The notes under the pieces are model-generated. The model was not told the DNA's origin. It did not search any database and saw only the letters and a list, made by a program, of their open reading frames with translations. A stretch of 64,000 nucleotides of DNA from Deltaproteobacteria bacterium (lineage in GTDB: Bacteria; Myxococcota_A; Polyangia; Polyangiales; JADJMO01): NCBI GenBank assembly GCA_025363655.1, contig JANYDK010000134.1, positions 44,459-108,458 on the forward strand, given 5' to 3'. The translations under genes were made by a program, and so were the position numbers. Below, one piece after another: positions 15,764 through 23,793 of the stretch. The first letter of the stretch is position 1. Each line of letters opens with the position of its first letter.

Positions 15764-16663
15764 TCAGGCGAAGACGATCGACGCATACGCGACGACGGCC
15801 CCTCGATCACTCGGCACGTCGCTGCTCTTGCCGCGTGCCGTGACCACGCCGGTCGGGCTCTCGAGCGCACGCAACACGTGAACGGCGGTGATCAGGGTGG
15901 CAGCGCCGCATGTCTCGAGGACCGGACCTTTGCGTCGCGTGATCGCCGCGAGCGCCTCGGTGGTGCCGTCTTCGTCGAGCGCGCAGACGCTCTCGAGGAG
16001 CGGCGCGACGATTTCGTCCGCCTCGGCTGCAGGTGCATAGTGAACGAGATCGGTGGTGGCGACGACCGTGACGCCGCCGCCTCGGCCGACGATCGCATCG
16101 GCGATGGCTGCACCGACGCGCATGCAGATGACCGGGCTGGTGTCGTGCAAGAGGATCGGCACGATCGAGAGCCTCGGCCTTGCCGCGACGAGCAACGGAA
16201 GAATCGACTCGATGGCGTGCTCTTCCTCGAAGACGTTCGGCGCATCAGTGAGACCCGCGAGACCACGAATCGACTCGGCGAGGTGCTCTTCGATGGGCAC
16301 CACCGCGCCGGGCAGCGCATAGGCGCCATGGCTGGTGATGGCGGCACGCGGCCCGGAGCCTGAGTGGTTGGGCGCGAGGATGACCACCGTCTCGGCGGGG
16401 CTCGCCGACGCGAGCGCGGCAGCGATGAGCGCACCGGTGTACGCCAACGGTCCGTGCGGAAGCACCAGCCCACGGGCGATCTTCTCCGCCACATTGGGCA
16501 CCAGCGTCTGCATCACCCGCCGAAGCTCGAGCGGGCTCTCCGGGTAGAGCCGACCCGCGTATCTCGGCTTGCGGACGTCGGCCGCCGCAACGTGGGCTGG
16601 CAGTGGCGACGCGGCGAGAATTCGCCCGCTGGTGAACGCATCCTCGCTCTCACGCGTCGCCAT
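15764..16663 (-). CDS. MEMO1-family protein (AmmeMemoRadiSam system B type)
   Basis: A 299-aa protein with the hallmarks of the MEMO family: VRKPRYAGRLYPESP near residue 30, LVLPHGPLAYTGALIAAAL, VVILAPNHSGSG (family motif PNHxG), HAIESILPLLVAARP and TTDLVHYAP. MEMO folds resemble extradiol dioxygenases; bacterial members often sit with AMMECR1 and radical-SAM genes, which are not in view here. The metal-ligand positions appear conserved. The ATG at 16663 follows GAGG. Biochemical role unknown. Confidence 0.88.
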   Translation of the reverse strand: MATRESEDAFTSGRILAASPLPAHVAAADVRKPRYAGRLYPESPLELRRVMQTLVPNVAEKIARGLVLPHGPLAYTGALIAAALASASPAETVVILAPNHSGSGPRAAITSHGAYALPGAVVPIEEHLAESIRGLAGLTDAPNVFEEEHAIESILPLLVAARPRLSIVPILLHDTSPVICMRVGAAIADAIVGRGGGVTVVATTDLVHYAPAAEADEIVAPLLESVCALDEDGTTEALAAITRRKGPVLETCGAATLITAVHVLRALESPTGVVTARGKSSDVPSDRGAVVAYASIVFA

Positions 16664-16801
16664 GAGACCTCATGCGGCTCGTCTTATAGCCCGGGCTCCA
16701 TCCCTGGAGGGTCAGCATATTAGTTTACATAATGTATCTTATGCGATCTAAGCGTATGGGGATCGAGCGGGTTTTTCGGCGGATCCTCATCTCGTCTCTT
16801 C

Positions 16802-17647
16802 TCACTCACGCTCGTCCTCCGGGCCGTCGTGGAGCTCGTCGAGGAGGCCCGATTCGAGCAGTGACACGTGGCCTTGGTCGGCGACGATGACGTGATCGAG
16901 CAGCGGCGTGCCCACCAGCTCAGCCGCCGCCGAGACCTTTCGGGTGAGCGCGAGGTCTTCGCGGCTCGGACATGGATCGCCGCTGGGATGGTTGTGGACG
17001 AGAACGAACGCGCTCGCCGCCTCGCGGAGGACTGGCCGAAGGACGTCGCGTGCGGTGACGGCGCAACCATGAACCCCTCCGCGTGCCAGCTGGCGCTCGG
17101 CGATGATGCGATTGCGACCGTCGACGAGGAGTGCCCACAGCTCTTCGTGCGGAAGGTGCATGAGGCGCGCCCTGCCCCAACGTTCGACCTCGCGCGCGGA
17201 GCCAATCGTCTCGCGACGAAGCTCGTGACGGGTGCGCCCGACGCGGAGGCCGAGCTCGATGGCGGCGGCGAGTCGTGCCGCGCGTGTGAGCCCGAGCCCG
17301 AGCTCTTCGACCAGGCTCCCCACGCCATGGGCGGCGAGACCGTGGAGGCTGGTGGCCTCGTGCAGGAGCCGCTCGACGTCGACGCTGTCATCACCGCGAT
17401 CACCGCGATCACCGTGATCATCGTGATCATCGTGATCATCGTGATCGATGAGGACGAGGTCGAGCAGCTCACGATCGTCGAGCTGTTCGACGCCGAGGCC
17501 GAGGGCGCGCTCGCGGATGCGAAGAGTTGGAGAGGTTGGCGGAGTTGGAGATGAGCTCGAGGACGGCGGACGATGCACTCGTCGACGTGGCACGAAGCCC
17601 TCGGAGCGTGTGTGTGGCGACCCTGTGCGTGATTCGCTGCGCATCAT
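16802..17647 (-). CDS. radC: RadC/UPF0758-family JAB metalloprotease-fold protein
   Basis: A 281-aa protein. The C-terminal JAB domain carries FVLVHNHPSGDPCPSREDL near residue 213 (HxHPSG...D zinc site). The N-terminal helix-hairpin-helix part (IRERALGLGVEQLDDREL ... HGLAAHGVGSLVEELG) is split by a His/Asp/Gly/Arg-rich insertion (~residues 68-86) encoded by tandem 9-bp repeats. RadC was once linked to DNA repair, but its biochemical role is unclear. The ~45 N-terminal residues are Arg/Ser/Pro-rich. Start at the ATG at 17647 has no evident ribosome binding site, so a downstream start is possible. Confidence 0.87.
   Translation of the reverse strand: MMRSESRTGSPHTRSEGFVPRRRVHRPPSSSSSPTPPTSPTLRIRERALGLGVEQLDDRELLDLVLIDHDDHDDHDDHGDRGDRGDDSVDVERLLHEATSLHGLAAHGVGSLVEELGLGLTRAARLAAAIELGLRVGRTRHELRRETIGSAREVERWGRARLMHLPHEELWALLVDGRNRIIAERQLARGGVHGCAVTARDVLRPVLREAASAFVLVHNHPSGDPCPSREDLALTRKVSAAAELVGTPLLDHVIVADQGHVSLLESGLLDELHDGPEDERE
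17390..17443. repeat. six 9-bp tandem repeats inside radC
   Basis: Six units, three ATCACCGYG and three ATCATCGTG, lie end to end and encode, on the minus strand, HDD/HGD/RGD triplets. The repeat keeps the frame whatever the copy number, so it could expand or contract without disrupting the gene. Confidence 0.92.
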
Positions 17648-17970
17648 GGCAAGCGAATTCAGCAGGTCGCGTGCCGCAGCAGGTCGAATCGGCGAGATGC
17701 TGAAAAGGCATGAAAATCAAGTGAATGAGCGAGTGTCCCTGTCCTCGATTCGAGCGGCGGTGGCGGCGGCCGCCGGCGGTCCGCCGGCGTCGCGAGAAGG
17801 TTTCACGTCGAGTGCGCGTCTTGCTCTCTCTCTCCTCGGACATGACGATTCACGGCCTCTGTGACCGCGCTGACCGCGCATTTCTTGACCCTGCGCTCGC
17901 ACTTGCAGTAGCGGTCGGTCGCGATGTCGGAGAAGGATCTTCGGGGCGAGCGGTTCGAGAGGAGCGATCG
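17648..17970. other. 323-bp intergenic region between radC and ddl
   Basis: No convincing gene. It separates divergent radC and ddl. A possible ddl promoter is TTGACC (17885-17890) with TAGCGG 18 bp downstream (17909-17914). A duplicated CAGCAGGTCG lies near the radC side (about 17662-17684). An open frame continuing upstream of ddl has no start with a ribosome binding site and is probably not translated. Confidence 0.5.
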
Positions 17971-19029
17971 ATGACGAAGCGGCGGATCGGCGTGCTCATG
18001 GGTGGTTGGTCGTCCGAGCGCGAAATTTCTCTGCGCACGGGCGGCGCCGTCGCCGACGCGCTCGAGGCGCGCGGACACGACGTGCTCCGAATCGATCTCT
18101 CCGGTGAAGACTTCGAAAAACCGCTGCGCATGGCGCGCCAGAGCTTCGGGATGGAGGTCGCGTTCATCGCCCTCCATGGCACCTTCGGCGAAGACGGCTG
18201 TGTGCAAGGCCTGCTCGAGTGCCTCGGCGTGCCCTACACTGGCTCGAGCGTCCTCGGCTCGGCGCTGGCGATGGACAAGCTGAAGGCGAAGGAGCTCTTC
18301 CGCCTCCACAACGTGCCGACGCCTCCGTACTACGTCGCGCGCGAAGCCGACCTCGCAGATCTCGAAGAGATCCACGGCAGCTTCGGCTTCCCCGCCATCG
18401 TCAAGCCACGCAGCGAAGGCTCGAGCGTCGGCATCACCAAGGCGATGAACCTCTCCGAGCTTCACGCCGGTACGCGTCGCGCCCTCGAGTTCGGGGACAG
18501 TGCGCTCGTCGAACGCTTCATCAAGGGCGCCGAGGTCGGCGTCGGCATCCTCGGCGGCCGCGTGCTCGGCACGGTCGAGATCGCCACCAAGCGTCCATTC
18601 TACGATTTCCAAGCCAAATACACGCCTGGAATGAGCGAGTACCACGTCCCCGCGCGCCTTTCGCCGACGCGTCTTCGTGGGGTGATGAACCTCGCCGAGC
18701 GCGCCGCCCAAGCGTTGGGGACGAGCGGCGCGTGCCGGGTCGATCTCCTCGTCACCGAGGGCGAAAACGAATACGTGCTCGAGGTCAACACGCTGCCGGG
18801 AATGACGCCGACGTCGCTCCTCCCGAAAATCGCCGAAGCTGCTGGCTACGATTTTGGATCGCTCTGCGAAGCGATCGTCGATCTCGCGAAGCTACACGTC
18901 GCTCGTCCGCGGACGAACGTTGCTGCTGCGTCGATCGCGCCTGCTGTGCCCGCTGCCAATGATGCGCGCTTGCCGGCGCAAGTGGCGGCGATCGCCCCCC
19001 GCCCTGCCCGCGTGGCTACGCGACGCTGA
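17971..19029 (+). CDS. ddl: D-alanine--D-alanine ligase
   Basis: A 352-aa ATP-grasp enzyme that makes D-Ala-D-Ala for peptidoglycan. Motifs in order: RIGVLMGGWSSEREISLRTG, ALHGTFGEDGCVQGLLE, PYTGSSVLGSALAMDK, FPAIVKPRSEGSSVGI, KYTPGMSEYHVPARL and VLEVNTLPGMTPTSLLPK. The ATG at 17971 follows AGAGGAGCG, a strong ribosome binding site. The last ~50 residues are an Ala/Pro/Arg-rich tail beyond the normal end of Ddl. No other mur genes are adjacent here (mpl lies 33 kb away). Confidence 0.96.
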   Translation: MTKRRIGVLMGGWSSEREISLRTGGAVADALEARGHDVLRIDLSGEDFEKPLRMARQSFGMEVAFIALHGTFGEDGCVQGLLECLGVPYTGSSVLGSALAMDKLKAKELFRLHNVPTPPYYVAREADLADLEEIHGSFGFPAIVKPRSEGSSVGITKAMNLSELHAGTRRALEFGDSALVERFIKGAEVGVGILGGRVLGTVEIATKRPFYDFQAKYTPGMSEYHVPARLSPTRLRGVMNLAERAAQALGTSGACRVDLLVTEGENEYVLEVNTLPGMTPTSLLPKIAEAAGYDFGSLCEAIVDLAKLHVARPRTNVAAASIAPAVPAANDARLPAQVAAIAPRPARVATRR

Positions 19030-19052
19030 TTGCGGATTCGCTTCAGATCGCT

Positions 19053-19787
19053 TCAGATCACCGAGACGCCGAACAAGAGGCCGAACGTCCAACGATGGAG
19101 CGTTTGGCCTCCGGCGCCGAGGAAATCCCAGCTCGGAACGACGTCGAAGGTGATGGCGGCGCGCTTCCACGCATCGCGGTCGCCCATCGCGCCGTGGTAG
19201 CCGACCGCGAAGCCGACGCCGATGCCGCTGAAGTCTGCGCCGTCGAGCTTGGCCTTGGCGTAGCCGAAGCCGAGGCGCAAATGCGCCTTTTCTCCGTACA
19301 TGAACGCCGAGCCGCCGTAGCGCGCCGAGAGTGCAGCGCCGGCGCCCGTGCTGCCGTCGCCGTCGACCATGCCGTCGATTGTCGCGGCGACGCCGAGGCT
19401 CTGGTTGCGCCGGAGGGTCCACGCATAGCCGAGGCCGGCGTGGAACATCGGCCCGTGCGCGACCTTCGGATCGTGACCCTCGATGGCGCCGAAGACGCCC
19501 GCGCCGTAGCCGATGGAGGCTTCGACGACGAGGTTGTCCGCCGGTCCGCGAACGCGTGGTTCGGGCTTGGCTTCCGTCTTCTCGGTCTTGTCGCCGGATG
19601 CCTTCTCGCCCTCGGAGCCTGTTTTTTCGGTCTTCTCGGTGCTTTCTTCCTTCGCTGCCTTCTCCCCGTCGGCCCCCTCCGCGGACGCCGTGCGGGAGAT
19701 CAGGAGCATCGAGCTCGAGAGCGCGAGGAAGGCGAGCGCGACCGAGGAGACGCGCATCGAAGACAAAGGCGCATGAAGCTTGTGCAT
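19053..19787 (-). CDS. predicted outer-membrane beta-barrel protein
   Basis: A 244-aa protein with a signal peptide ending near RTASA and a Lys/Glu/Thr-rich periplasmic linker (KTEKT repeats, ~35 residues). The remaining ~170 residues have alternating amphipathic strands rich in Gly and aromatics (LVVEASIGYGAGVFG, AHLRLGFGYAKAKL) and end in GLLFGVSVI. The final residues resemble a barrel end, though without a terminal Phe. Family unknown. Start at the ATG at 19787: a -10-like TATCAA lies just upstream, which disfavours the ATG at 19817. It converges with ddl. Confidence 0.65.
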   Translation of the reverse strand: MHKLHAPLSSMRVSSVALAFLALSSSMLLISRTASAEGADGEKAAKEESTEKTEKTGSEGEKASGDKTEKTEAKPEPRVRGPADNLVVEASIGYGAGVFGAIEGHDPKVAHGPMFHAGLGYAWTLRRNQSLGVAATIDGMVDGDGSTGAGAALSARYGGSAFMYGEKAHLRLGFGYAKAKLDGADFSGIGVGFAVGYHGAMGDRDAWKRAAITFDVVPSWDFLGAGGQTLHRWTFGLLFGVSVI

Positions 19788-20093
19788 GGGTTTCGCTGCG
19801 CTCTTTGATACACGCATCGACCGCCCGGCGGGAACCACCGAAGCTAGCTCGAGCGCACGCCCACGCGCGAAGTGGACGAATCCGGCCCGCTGTGGTACCA
19901 AGCCGCCCCCTTCGCGAAGACTCTCCGGGGTCTCTCGAAATGGGCCGAGGCGCCTTCGCGCCCCGGAAACTCCGGCCCCGTCTCTCCCAAAGCTCGCTTC
20001 GAGCCGAGGGGATGTCCGCCCCGGTGCCACGAAGTCTCTTCGTGGTCGGCGCTCATCGACGGATCGCCTCCAACCCAAAAGGACCGCAGCAAC
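19788..20093. other. 306-bp intergenic/leader region between the barrel gene and rpsB
   Basis: No gene supported. It must hold the rpsB promoter and leader. A weak candidate is TGGACG (19873) followed by a TGGTACC-like -10. Several short GC-rich inverted repeats and a perfect hairpin (20027-20045) precede the rpsB start. An open frame reading into rpsB from 19872 has no family similarity and is taken as leader. Confidence 0.45.
20027..20045 (+). promoter_or_regulatory. perfect hairpin in the rpsB leader
   Basis: CCACGAAG (20027-20034), loop TCT, CTTCGTGG (20038-20045): an eight-pair stem 48 bases before the rpsB ATG. It has no U-tract, so it is not a standard terminator. A role in S2 feedback control is plausible because rpsB leaders of several bacterial groups carry S2-responsive structures; that is inference. 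Confidence 0.45.
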
Positions 20094-20954
<861 letters not shown>

Positions 20955-20983
20955 ACCGACCTCACGTGTGAAGGAGTAAAGAA

Positions 20984-21649
20984 ATGGCCGATTTTCCCGC
21001 TACCCTCGTGAAGCAGGTTCGTGAGCGCTCGGGCGCTCCGATGATGGATTGCAAGAGCGCCCTCGTCGAAGCCGCTGGCGACGTCGAGAAGGCCCTCGAC
21101 ATCATCCAGAAGAAGGGCCTCGCCAAGGCCGTGAAGAAGGCTGGTCGCGTCGCTGCCGAGGGGCTCGTCCACTCGTACATCCACGCCGGCGGCCGTCTGG
21201 GCGTCCTCGCCGAGATCAACTGCGAGACCGACTTCGTCTCGCGCAACCCCGACTTCAAGCTCTTCGTCGAAGAGACGTGCATGCAGATCGCCGCGATGGC
21301 GGCGCAGTACGTGAAGAAGGAAGAGATCCCGGCCGACATCGTCGCCAAGCAGAAGGAAATCTTCGAGGCGCAGATGGCCGAAGACCCGAAGCCGAAGCCC
21401 AAGGACGCTTGGCCGAAGATCATCGAGGGCAAGGTGGCCAAGTGGGCCGGCGAAATCTGCCTCAACGATCAGGAGTCGATCATCCACGCCGGCAAGACTG
21501 TCGAGCAGCTCCGTCAAGAGCTGGTCGCCAAGATCGGCGAGAACATCAGCATCCGTCGCTTCACGCGCTGGGAGCTCGGTGAAGGCATCGAGAAGAAGAA
21601 GGAAGACTACGCGGCGGAAGTCGCGAAGATGGCCTCCGAGACGCACTGA
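20984..21649 (+). CDS. tsf: elongation factor Ts
   Basis: A 221-aa guanine-nucleotide exchange factor for EF-Tu. The N-terminal UBA-like domain has VKQVRERSGAPMMDCKSALV, then the core motif LAEINCETDFVSRN and the C-terminal ENISIRRFTRWELGEGI. It is of the short EF-Ts type: E. coli EF-Ts is 283 aa, so part of the coiled-coil/core region is reduced. AAGGAG lies at good spacing before the ATG. It is co-transcribed with rpsB and followed by an intrinsic terminator. Confidence 0.98.
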   Translation: MADFPATLVKQVRERSGAPMMDCKSALVEAAGDVEKALDIIQKKGLAKAVKKAGRVAAEGLVHSYIHAGGRLGVLAEINCETDFVSRNPDFKLFVEETCMQIAAMAAQYVKKEEIPADIVAKQKEIFEAQMAEDPKPKPKDAWPKIIEGKVAKWAGEICLNDQESIIHAGKTVEQLRQELVAKIGENISIRRFTRWELGEGIEKKKEDYAAEVAKMASETH

Positions 21650-21667
21650 AGTCTCGTCGCTTGCGTG

Positions 21668-21704
21668 AAGGGAGAGGACGAAGGTCTTCTCCCTTTTCGT
21701 TTTT
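21668..21704 (+). terminator. intrinsic terminator of the rpsB-tsf operon
   Basis: AAGGGAGA (21668-21675) pairs perfectly with TCTCCCTT (21688-21695) and is followed by TTCGTTTTT. It lies 18 bp after the tsf stop. It is one of the clearest intrinsic terminators in the window. Confidence 0.85.
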
Positions 21705-21777
21705 GTTCGCCCGCGCCCGCGCCTGCGCCTGCGCCCATCTCCCAGCCCCTCTCCCAGCGTGCTAGTCCCCTTCCCCC

Positions 21778-22719
21778 ATGACCGAGACGGGCGTGCGTCG
21801 TCATCTCCTCGGCATCGAAGAGCTCGAAAAAGCGGAGATCGTCGCCTATCTCGACGAGGCCGAGCGCTTCCTCGAGCTCAGCCGGAAGCCGGAGCGCAAA
21901 GACGCTTCGCTCCGTGGACGGACGATCATCAACCTCTTCTTCGAGTCGAGCACGCGCACCCGCTCGAGCTTCGAAATCGCTGGAAAAAGGCTCTCGGCAG
22001 ACGTCATCAACCTCTCGGTCGCGACCTCGAGCACGACCAAGGGCGAGACGCTCCTCGACACCGTGAAGAACCTCGACGCGATGCATGCCGACGCCATCGT
22101 CGTCCGTCATCCTGCCTCGGGAGCTGCGCACTTCGTCGCCGATCGGACGCGCGCCGCGGTGGTCAACGCTGGCGACGGTCTTCACGAGCACCCGACCCAA
22201 GCGCTGCTCGATGCGTTCACGATTCGCCGGGCGAAGAAGAAGATCGAGGGCCTCGTCGTCTGCATCGCCGGTGACGTCGCTCACTCTCGCGTCGCGCGGA
22301 GCAACGCTCATCTCCTCCTCAAGCTCGGCGCGCACGTTCGCTTCTGTGCGCCGCGCACGCTGCTCCCCGCCTGGTCGGTGAAGGCCTTCGGCGTCGAGGT
22401 GATGGACACGCTCGCGGAGGGCGTCGACGGCGCCGACGTGGTGATGATGCTCCGCATCCAGAACGAGCGGCTGAAGAGCGCGATGATTCCTTCGACGCGC
22501 GAATACTCACGCACGTTCGGGCTCGGTCGTCGCATCCTCGCGCGCGCCAAGCCCGACGCCATCGTCCTCCATCCCGGACCGATGAATCGCGGCGTGGAAA
22601 TCGACGACGACGTCGCCGACGGCGTGCAGAGCTCGATCCTCGATCAGGTCGAGGCCGGCGTCGCCGTGCGCATGGCCGTGCTCCATCGACTGGCCAAGGC
22701 CACCCCGAGTCCGGCTTGA
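21778..22719 (+). CDS. pyrB: aspartate carbamoyltransferase catalytic subunit
   Basis: A 313-aa enzyme of pyrimidine synthesis (carbamoyl phosphate + aspartate to carbamoylaspartate). Diagnostic motifs: [20 protein letters not shown] (carbamoyl-phosphate site), [17 protein letters not shown] (family SxxKGE loop), [42 protein letters not shown] and [12 protein letters not shown]. Length and order are normal. No pyrI or pyrC lies adjacent; the next gene is convergent after 3 bp. A TGCTAGT stands 12-18 bases before the ATG, so the 5' leader may be short. Confidence 0.97.
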   Translation: MTETGVRRHLLGIEELEKAEIVAYLDEAERFLELSRKPERKDASLRGRTIINLFFESSTRTRSSFEIAGKRLSADVINLSVATSSTTKGETLLDTVKNLDAMHADAIVVRHPASGAAHFVADRTRAAVVNAGDGLHEHPTQALLDAFTIRRAKKKIEGLVVCIAGDVAHSRVARSNAHLLLKLGAHVRFCAPRTLLPAWSVKAFGVEVMDTLAEGVDGADVVMMLRIQNERLKSAMIPSTREYSRTFGLGRRILARAKPDAIVLHPGPMNRGVEIDDDVADGVQSSILDQVEAGVAVRMAVLHRLAKATPSPA

Positions 22720-22722
22720 GCC

Positions 22723-23736
22723 TCAGGTCTGGGCGTCGCGCCAGACACGAAGTCGCTCGAGCTCGTCGGGGGCGACGAACCAGTTGATCGCGTCTCCATC
22801 GCCGTCTCCCGCGTGATCGCGTTCAGGCTTGTTTTCTAGGGCCTCGAGGGGTGTCTCGGGCGACGCCTCGACTTCGCCGCTGGGGCGACCGAGGCGGCCG
22901 AGCGCGGCGCGGGCCATCGCTGCGACGCGTGGCTGGGGGCTGCTCGCGAGACGCGCGAGCGAAGGTCGAAACGATGGCAATCGCAGCTCGCCGGCGATCG
23001 CGGCGATGAGTGCCCAGACGTCGCCTTGGCCCTTCGAGCGCTCGCCGAGTTGCCAAAGGCCGCGGGCGACGCCGCTCTCGTCGGCTGCGGCGAACGAGCG
23101 TCCTTCGCGATAGCTCACCGGGTGAAGCTCGAGCCCGACGTGCTGCGCGGCGTTCACCACGTTGCGCGCTGCATGGAGGATGCGTTCGACGAACGGCTCG
23201 TCGTCGGCAGAGAGCTCGTCTCCCGCCAAGTCGACCGCGAGAGGTCTCGCCGACGCGAGGGTCACGCTCTCGAGATCGCCGGCGAGGGCGCCGATGTCGA
23301 CGGCGTCGCTGGCGAAGCCGACCAGCTTTCCCGCCACCGAGTCGACCGTCACCCGTGCGTGCACCGCGCCGTCTCGGCTCGCGTGGTAGCGCACGTCGAT
23401 CGAGTGCACGCCGCACCAGCGCACGGCGGCGAGGCCGTCGTCCTCGTCGAGGAGCACTCCCCAAGGCACGAGCGCGAAGCGACGTCCGCGTTCTCCACCG
23501 CCGAGGTGGCGGAGCTGACGGACGAAGACCGAGGCCGCGCCGAAGACGCCACCGAGCGCCATCCCCGCGAGCGGACGGCCAGTGACTTGCAGCGAGAGCG
23601 AGCCTCCGGCGAGCGCGCCGAAGAAGACGCTGCGATGGAGCCGCGTAAAGAGCGGGATGTCACTCGGCGCGCGATCAGGCGGCGTCGGCGCGAGGGCGAC
23701 GTAACGGACGTGGCGCAGATCGGGCAGCGCGCTCAC
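22723..23736 (-). CDS. hypothetical membrane-associated protein
   Basis: A 337-aa protein of no family I can name. Near residues 37-75 a hydrophobic, Gly-rich hairpin (VFFGALAGGSLSLQVTG ... LAGMALGGVFGAASVFV) probably makes two membrane passes. A mixed domain of about 200 residues with regular beta-strand character follows (VPWGVLLDEDDGLAAVRWCG, DSVAGKLVGFASDA). Near residue 250 an Ala/Arg-rich helical stretch resembles HEAT-like repeats. It starts with GTG after GAAGGGTGAG. It converges with pyrB. Confidence 0.6.
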   Translation of the reverse strand: MSALPDLRHVRYVALAPTPPDRAPSDIPLFTRLHRSVFFGALAGGSLSLQVTGRPLAGMALGGVFGAASVFVRQLRHLGGGERGRRFALVPWGVLLDEDDGLAAVRWCGVHSIDVRYHASRDGAVHARVTVDSVAGKLVGFASDAVDIGALAGDLESVTLASARPLAVDLAGDELSADDEPFVERILHAARNVVNAAQHVGLELHPVSYREGRSFAAADESGVARGLWQLGERSKGQGDVWALIAAIAGELRLPSFRPSLARLASSPQPRVAAMARAALGRLGRPSGEVEASPETPLEALENKPERDHAGDGDGDAINWFVAPDELERLRVWRDAQT

Positions 23737-23793
23737 CCTTCGATGATAGCGCGCAAACCCATCGGCGCTCGATCAGGCGCAAATTACGCGAGT

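Noticed and set aside
16664..16801. RNA gene in the AT-richer gap upstream of the MEMO gene
   Set aside because: A short CTCCA/TGGAG stem and palindromic AT-rich bases are present, but no tRNA-like or other known RNA structure could be drawn.
17390..17443. Possible CRISPR or iteron cluster
   Set aside because: Nine-base units without spacers lie in frame inside radC and encode a protein repeat.
19872..20093. N-terminal extension of rpsB
   Set aside because: The frame is open, but S2 proteins do not carry such an extension, and the ATG at 20094 has AAAGGA upstream.
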